A DNA stretch of 64,000 nt from Fervidibacter sp032160945 (GTDB taxonomy: Bacteria > Armatimonadota > Fervidibacteria > Fervidibacterales > Fervidibacteraceae), in NCBI GenBank assembly GCA_032160945.1, contig JAVHTL010000001.1; one strand, written 5' to 3'. Numbering within the stretch: the stretch's first letter is position 1; every line of letters starts with the position of its first letter. The notes beneath the pieces were generated by a model. That model was not told where the DNA came from. It saw nothing but the letters and a program-made list of their open reading frames with translations, and did no database searches. The translations under genes were made by a program, and so were the position numbers. Shown here piece by piece: positions 59,325 to 64,000 of this stretch.

Positions 59325-62310
59325 ACGAACTTGCTTGACAATTATTTGCACCTTAGCCCTTTTTGCCGGCGTCCAGTCTCCAGTCCCTAATCCCTTTATC
59401 CTCACTGCCTTTGCCCAAAGCGCATGGCAACTTGTTGACACTCGTCCTTTTGCTGGCAAGGCAAAAGGTGTTGTGGGAGCGTTGAGCATTCCGACACGAA
59501 AATTAACGAAAAACCAAATTCGTTTGTTCGGTCGCCAACAGGCTCTTGATTTTGACTGGAGGCTTCGCTGGACAAAACCGCGATTGATTGATTGGCTCAT
59601 CAAAAAAGGCTACTGGAAACCGGGACAAAAGTTGGGCGTTGACGCTTTGGTCGTGGCAAGCGATGCCATGAATTCAAGAGGCAGGCAGGGCTACGGTGCC
59701 GGCAACCTTCAGTTTCGTTTTGAAAACTTCCCAAGTGACATTGAAGCAAAAATCCGAAATTTCCTAAGCCAAGCGATGCCTGTCTTAACAGAAGTTTACG
59801 GTTCACCCATAACTTCACCGCCAGGAGCAACTCGCACTGTGACGATTGTTTTGGACGAAGCCCTTGATGCTTTGGATGGCGGAGTTTACAACGCTGCAGC
59901 CGATGAAATTCGTTTGCCCGAATTTGTCCCACAGCGAGGCTACGATTGGTTCAATTTACTGCATCAAATCCTTCACGCCTTCAGAGGTCCACTGATGCTC
60001 AGTTTCCCTGCTTGGGAAGAGGGTCAAGCGAGGGCGGCAGCGATGATGGTGGCAATCCGTTTACGAGGGCAAGGGGTTGCCGAACTGAGCAAGTTTGATC
60101 CCAAAGACCCTGTCCACGGCGACCCATTGTGGGTTTTGCCCCAATACGATTTGCTCAACCAACCACCTTTGGGCAATCCAGTTTTCTTGTCCTCTTCGGG
60201 ATACCAACCGATGGCTTACTGGCGAATCGCAATGAGCACAGCCGCTTGGCTCAAAGTTGCCGCAGAAAAGCAGCAATGCTTCCGACAGTTCAACGAAGCG
60301 CTGTTGTCCTTGCCCAACATTGAGTCCGTTCGTGGCGACACAATTGCTCTCGTTGATTTGATGCGTGAGGTCACACCGCAAGTTGAAGGCATGGACTTTT
60401 ACGATTGGTATCGCCGACAGTATGTCCTTGACACTGGCGTTTCGGTTGGACCGAAACTTTACGCTTTTGCTGTCCCACTGCACATTGGTGTTTTGGTCAT
60501 CTTGAACCATTACCGAACTTCTGCGGAAGGCAACGAATTCCCGCTTTACGGTATCGCCCAACTCGTTTACCGCAACGACCAAAGCGACGACCTTTATGCC
60601 GAGGAAGGTAACGAGGCAGAAATTTACGACGGCGAAGGTTTCATTGCGCCACAGTTTTTCAACATTGGCGGACCGAACTTGATTTTCGTTGACATTTTCG
60701 TTAACGGCTTAACTCTCACCGTCCCGTTCCCTTACATGGTTCGCAACGAAGAGCCAAACGAAAATCCGTTGTGGGGCGGTGTGTTCAATTCGTTGAGCGG
60801 TCAAATTCAAATCCGATTTAACGACTTGACAGATTTGCAGCCAGTTTCGGTCACTCGCAGCGTCTTCGCTGTGACTCAGGGACTTGACATCTATCAACTT
60901 TATCGGCTGAAAATTCGCCATGTTGATGAAGGCAGCGAAACCGTTGAATATCGCAACGCAGCCTTTGACATTTACTGCCTGATTGTCCGCGCCCGACCAT
61001 CGGTGATTACGATGGAGGTGAATTTGCCCGCTGGAATTCACCTTTTTACTGTCCCGCTTTTGCCCGTTGCCTTTGACGAGGCTCAGGCTTTGGGTGTTCC
61101 AGCAGATGAACTTTTGCTTGCTCATTGGAACCCGCTTAGGTCTGGCAATTTCAAATACGAGTTCTACCCGCGCATCACGACGCCGATGATGCCCGGAGTT
61201 GGCTATTGGCTCAAGTTACTTCGTGACACGACCATTCGCGTTGAAGGGACACCAATTCCGATCGACCAAACTTACGAAATTCCGCTTTACGGTGGCTTCA
61301 ACCAAGTTGGCAACCCATTTGCCCGTGATTTGCCTGTCGGCGAAATTTTGGTCATGTTCGGAAACGAAGGTCCAGTCGGATTAGCAGAAGCGGAACGAAA
61401 CGGTTGGGTTCAAAACGCAATCTGGGTTTGGGACAGGGTTCAAGGTTATCAACTTGCCCAAACTGTCCGTCAATGGCAAGGGTTTTGGGTTCGTGCCCTT
61501 AGGGCGTCAGGTGTAAGGTTGGTCTTCAATTGGTCAAGGTCAAGAACTGTTTCTGGACGAGGGTGGAAAACAAGCGCTGACGAATTTTCAAGCCAAAACT
61601 CAATTCGTTGGTCGCTCCGCTTAGCCGTCACCGCACCCAATTCGCCCGCCGACACAGAAAACTTGTTCGGTGTTGCTTCAGGTCCAATCATGCCCAGCCG
61701 AATTGCGAAACCGCCAATGGTCGCAAATTCCGTTTGGACTGCCTTTGTTTCGGAAGGCGAAGCATTGGCTCACGATTTCCGAAGCGAAGGGGCAAGTTTG
61801 AAATGGACATTCGTTGTTAAGTCCGATTTGCCCGAAGATACACCTGTGACTTTGAATTGGGAAGGCTTGACGCAAGTCCCAAACTCAATCACCATCGTGG
61901 CAACTGACTTGACGACAGGCGAACGGTTTTCCTTGCGCAGCAGGAGCAATTACACCTTCAATGCACGCAAGGGCGAAACGAGGCAGTTTGAGATTGAAGC
62001 GAGGCAAGTTACCTCAACTCCGCTTTTGCGCATTGTTTCAGTTCAATCGCTGCGAGGGCGAGGTTTGGCAGCAAACTTGGTTTTGACCTCACCTGCTCAT
62101 GTCCGAGCCGAAATTCGGTCTTTGACAGGAAGAACAATCCGCATCTTGACGGAAACTTTCGTCACGAGACTACCTTCTTTCACGGTTTTCTGGGACGGTC
62201 GCGATCGTTCGGGAACTCCTCTGCCTCTCGGCGCTTATTTGCTCATCATCAACGCCCGTGACGAACTCGGTCGCGAGCAACAGGCAGTTCGGACGGTGAT
62301 GGTCAAATGA
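59317..62310 (+). CDS. Large secreted protein with degenerate gluzincin-like motif and FlgD-like Ig domain
   Basis: 997 residues with a signal peptide (ending near AFAQS, about residue 35). Around residues 216-235 lies LLHQILHAFRG followed by FPAWEEGQARA: the layout HxxxH plus Glu of a gluzincin protease, but the Glu of HExxH is Gln217, so catalysis is probably lost. The middle contains repeated beta modules, and residues about 910-990 (VRAEIRSLTGRTIRIL, VFWDGRDRSGTPLPLGAY) are a FlgD-like Ig domain typical of proteins sorted to the surface in this type of bacteria. GTG 59317 (or TTG 59314) overlaps the preceding gene, so translation is coupled. Confidence 0.72.
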   Translation: MIRRTCLTIICTLALFAGVQSPVPNPFILTAFAQSAWQLVDTRPFAGKAKGVVGALSIPTRKLTKNQIRLFGRQQALDFDWRLRWTKPRLIDWLIKKGYWKPGQKLGVDALVVASDAMNSRGRQGYGAGNLQFRFENFPSDIEAKIRNFLSQAMPVLTEVYGSPITSPPGATRTVTIVLDEALDALDGGVYNAAADEIRLPEFVPQRGYDWFNLLHQILHAFRGPLMLSFPAWEEGQARAAAMMVAIRLRGQGVAELSKFDPKDPVHGDPLWVLPQYDLLNQPPLGNPVFLSSSGYQPMAYWRIAMSTAAWLKVAAEKQQCFRQFNEALLSLPNIESVRGDTIALVDLMREVTPQVEGMDFYDWYRRQYVLDTGVSVGPKLYAFAVPLHIGVLVILNHYRTSAEGNEFPLYGIAQLVYRNDQSDDLYAEEGNEAEIYDGEGFIAPQFFNIGGPNLIFVDIFVNGLTLTVPFPYMVRNEEPNENPLWGGVFNSLSGQIQIRFNDLTDLQPVSVTRSVFAVTQGLDIYQLYRLKIRHVDEGSETVEYRNAAFDIYCLIVRARPSVITMEVNLPAGIHLFTVPLLPVAFDEAQALGVPADELLLAHWNPLRSGNFKYEFYPRITTPMMPGVGYWLKLLRDTTIRVEGTPIPIDQTYEIPLYGGFNQVGNPFARDLPVGEILVMFGNEGPVGLAEAERNGWVQNAIWVWDRVQGYQLAQTVRQWQGFWVRALRASGVRLVFNWSRSRTVSGRGWKTSADEFSSQNSIRWSLRLAVTAPNSPADTENLFGVASGPIMPSRIAKPPMVANSVWTAFVSEGEALAHDFRSEGASLKWTFVVKSDLPEDTPVTLNWEGLTQVPNSITIVATDLTTGERFSLRSRSNYTFNARKGETRQFEIEARQVTSTPLLRIVSVQSLRGRGLAANLVLTSPAHVRAEIRSLTGRTIRILTETFVTRLPSFTVFWDGRDRSGTPLPLGAYLLIINARDELGREQQAVRTVMVK
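59373..59393. repeat. Heptanucleotide repeat run in signal peptide region
   Basis: Three 7-mers: CCAGTCT, CCAGTCC, CTAATCC (followed by CTTTATC). They encode QSPVPNP in the signal peptide of the 997-residue protein, a peptide pattern like those at 36454 and 36659. Confidence 0.75.
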
Positions 62311-62311
62311 T

Positions 62312-62384
62312 GGGACGCGGGACGAGGGACGCGGGACGAGTTGAAAAGAGGGAAAGGGAACAAGGGACGCGGGACGCAGGACAA
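62312..62384. repeat. Heptanucleotide repeat run at the gene junction
   Basis: Two groups: GGGACGC, GGGACGA, GGGACGC, GGGACGA (62312-62339), then GGGACGC, GGGACGC, AGGACAA (62364-62384), with GA-rich sequence between. It lies between the overlapping stop of the 997-residue protein and the signal peptide of the next lipoprotein. If the ATG at 62307 is used, it is translated as GRGTRDAGRV and a similar second stretch, which would spoil a signal peptide. Confidence 0.85.
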
Positions 62385-62396
62385 GTTAAAACTACA

Positions 62397-63590
62397 ATGC
62401 CTATGCGCTTACACGCTTACACGCTTGCACTTTTCGTTTCGTTGTTGTCTTTGTCTGGATGTAGCGGGTTGAAATTGCCCGGTCTTGTAGTGCCGACGGT
62501 TCATGTTAGCGGGAGAGTTTACGAAGCGCTTTTGCTTGAGGACAAGCCAATAGCAGGGGCTTGGATTGTGATAAACGGGAGTGCGCCAGCATACACTGAC
62601 AGCAGTGGTAGGTTCATTGTGAATGTCCCTGTTCCCGACACAGACAGCCAAACGATAATTCAGGCTTCCATCAGCATCGCTAAGCACGGCTATTTGGCTC
62701 GGTTAATTGAGGACAGACAAATCAACACTGGTTCATCTACGGAACTTGAACCGATTTACCTTGTGCCAGCACCGAACACGAGCAGCCTGAGGGGCAGAGT
62801 GGTTGACAAAACTACAGGGCGCGGTATCCCGAACGCTGAAGTCATTCTCTTTGGCGCCTCAACAATCCGAGTTCGCACCGCAGCCGACGGGAGTTTCCTT
62901 CTCAGCGGCATTATGCCCGAAAGCGGCGAATTCCCCGTTCAAGCCCGCCATCCAGATTTCTTGACGGTTTTTGATTTACAAACTGGAAGGAACGAGCAAC
63001 TTGTGGTCATTCGCAATGGCGACGAAAATGTCAACTCCGTTACCCTTGAACTTTACCCGATCGGCACTCCAGCGAGAATTTCTGGAACGGTTATCAACAG
63101 CGAAACTTCCGAGCCTGTGGTCAATGCGACAGTGATTTTGGGTGACAAGAGAGCAACGACCAACGAAAAAGGCGAATTTAGTATCCCTGATGCCCCCACT
63201 GGACAGCAAACGCTTAGAGTTGAGCACCCACAGTTTTTGACTTTCAACGAAAACTTGCTCATCAACGGTGACCCGTTGGTTGTTTTCCTATTTGCTCCTG
63301 GTTCGTTGCCTTCATTACCTTTCACCATTTCGGGGAAGGTTACCCTTCAGGGCGAGACGAACCACAGCGGTGTTAGAGTTGAAGCGAGACGAAAAGTTGA
63401 CGGTGTGGTCGTTGATGTTGCAACCACGACGATTGAGGGCGACTATGCCCTTTGGGTCCCGCCAGGGACATACTTGGTTAAGGCGAGCGTTGAAGGGTTC
63501 AACAGCGCCGAACGGGAAGTTGTCGTGCGTAAAGGTGCCGCCGTCACGAATATTGACTTTACGCTGGCTCGTTTGGAGGGTTCACCATGA
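62397..63590 (+). CDS. Carboxypeptidase-regulatory-like-domain lipoprotein, larger
   Basis: 397 residues from ATG 62397. A lipobox Cys22 (LSGC) follows a clean signal. Three or four beta-sandwich repeats (SGRVYEALLLEDKPIAGAW, LRGRVVDKTTGRGIPNAEV, ISGTVINSETSEPVVNATV, and ISGKVTLQGETNHSGVRVE) belong to the CarboxypepD_reg-like family, used for surface or polysaccharide binding. An in-frame ATG at 62307, overlapping the previous stop, would add 30 residues encoded by heptad repeats; this makes the true start uncertain. The next gene overlaps by 4 bp (ATGA). Confidence 0.75.
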   Translation: MPMRLHAYTLALFVSLLSLSGCSGLKLPGLVVPTVHVSGRVYEALLLEDKPIAGAWIVINGSAPAYTDSSGRFIVNVPVPDTDSQTIIQASISIAKHGYLARLIEDRQINTGSSTELEPIYLVPAPNTSSLRGRVVDKTTGRGIPNAEVILFGASTIRVRTAADGSFLLSGIMPESGEFPVQARHPDFLTVFDLQTGRNEQLVVIRNGDENVNSVTLELYPIGTPARISGTVINSETSEPVVNATVILGDKRATTNEKGEFSIPDAPTGQQTLRVEHPQFLTFNENLLINGDPLVVFLFAPGSLPSLPFTISGKVTLQGETNHSGVRVEARRKVDGVVVDVATTTIEGDYALWVPPGTYLVKASVEGFNSAEREVVVRKGAAVTNIDFTLARLEGSP

Positions 63591-63964
63591 TGCGCTGGCT
63601 TGGGATTCTCACGGCTCTAATTGGGATTGTGTTGCTGTTTGGTTGTCTTGGCTTTAACAATGGCAAACTCACACCGGGCATTTTCGGACAAGTTATCAGC
63701 AAAGGAACAAGACAACCTATCGCCAACGCAACTGTTTCGCTGCGGCGAGACGGCAATGAACTTGCTTCGGTTCAAACCAACGGCGACGGCAGATTTGCTT
63801 TTCCAAATCTTGAGCCGGGAACTTACTTGCTCGTTGTTTCCGCCAACGGTTATTGGGACGCACAAGTTTGGGTAACATTGGCACAGGGACAGCGGTTGAC
63901 GATCTCCGTTGAAATGCTTTTGCTGCCAGAAGGACCGCCAACCGATGTCCCGATTACAGACTGA
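63587..63964 (+). CDS. Carboxypeptidase-regulatory-like-domain lipoprotein, small
   Basis: 125 residues. Lipobox Cys20 (LLFGC), then a single CarboxypepD_reg-like module (GIFGQVISKGTRQPIANATV, DGRFAFPNLEPGTYLLVVSANGYW). It starts inside the stop of the previous gene (ATGA at 63587-63590) and is the last complete gene in the window. 36 bp remain after it, with no visible feature. Confidence 0.8.
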   Translation: MMRWLGILTALIGIVLLFGCLGFNNGKLTPGIFGQVISKGTRQPIANATVSLRRDGNELASVQTNGDGRFAFPNLEPGTYLLVVSANGYWDAQVWVTLAQGQRLTISVEMLLLPEGPPTDVPITD

Positions 63965-64000
63965 TGCTCAAGATGGCATAATTTTGTTGGCGAAAAACGA

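Overview
The window looks like a piece of a diderm bacterial chromosome of moderate GC content, most likely from a deep-branching, probably thermophilic lineage of the Armatimonadota (Fervidibacter-like) type. This placement is inferred from gene content: a DUF1559 prepilin, DUF4058 and DUF4159 proteins, several Uma2 nucleases, a pectate-lyase-fold secreted protein, many carboxypeptidase-regulatory-like lipoproteins, and Kdo/heptose enzymes with an outer-membrane barrel that indicate an outer membrane. No rRNA or tRNA gene was found, so the placement is not proven.

Layout. 1-0.4 kb: poly-C tract and a tandem palindromic repeat. 0.4-7.6 kb: an eIF-2B-like protein, a thioredoxin-TPR protein, a 5-formyl-THF cyclo-ligase-like protein, two large GT-C-like membrane proteins and a YqeG phosphatase, mostly in tight series. 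7.7-11.1 kb (minus): a two-subunit molybdenum hydroxylase operon (Tat-lipoprotein iron-sulfur subunit and molybdopterin subunit) with a Uma2 gene between its subunits. 11.5-18.9 kb: UDP-GlcNAc 2-epimerase, ADP-ribosylglycohydrolase, ROK kinase, SurE, polysaccharide deacetylase, a Gfo/Idh oxidoreductase, a cyclophilin-like pseudogene carrying a MITE-like element, and a shortened HisG-like protein. 19-24.3 kb: URO-D-like protein, DUF4159, pectate-lyase-fold protein, Na+/H+ antiporter. 24.6-33.8 kb: transketolase, HtrA-like protease, MetE-like protein, a NarL-type two-component pair, Rrf2 regulator, Nramp-like transporter, NlpC/P60 hydrolase. 34-41.1 kb: DUF4230, MtnA, a membrane protein riddled with heptanucleotide repeats, two DUF4058 paralogues, a PHP-domain hydrolase. 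41.2-49.2 kb: MBL hydrolase, remnants of pdxA and of a second gene, prepilin, a fused HldE-C/KdsB enzyme, def and fmt (divergent), a lone nuoN, and a nuclease-like-domain protein. 49.3-54.7 kb: rpsO, two tandem Uma2 genes, pnp, an M16 protease. 55-64 kb: an outer-membrane barrel and an overlapping series of four secreted proteins or lipoproteins.

The most unusual features are (i) cyanobacterial-style heptanucleotide repeats embedded in frame in several coding regions; (ii) a MITE-like family of about 130 bp in three copies, one of which broke a gene; (iii) Uma2 genes lodged inside the otherwise conserved rpsO-pnp block and inside the molybdenum hydroxylase operon; (iv) a HisG homologue that appears to lack the PRPP-binding domain; (v) a heptose adenylyltransferase/Kdo cytidylyltransferase fusion; and (vi) a translationally coupled surface-protein operon containing a gluzincin-like protein whose HExxH motif reads HQILH.
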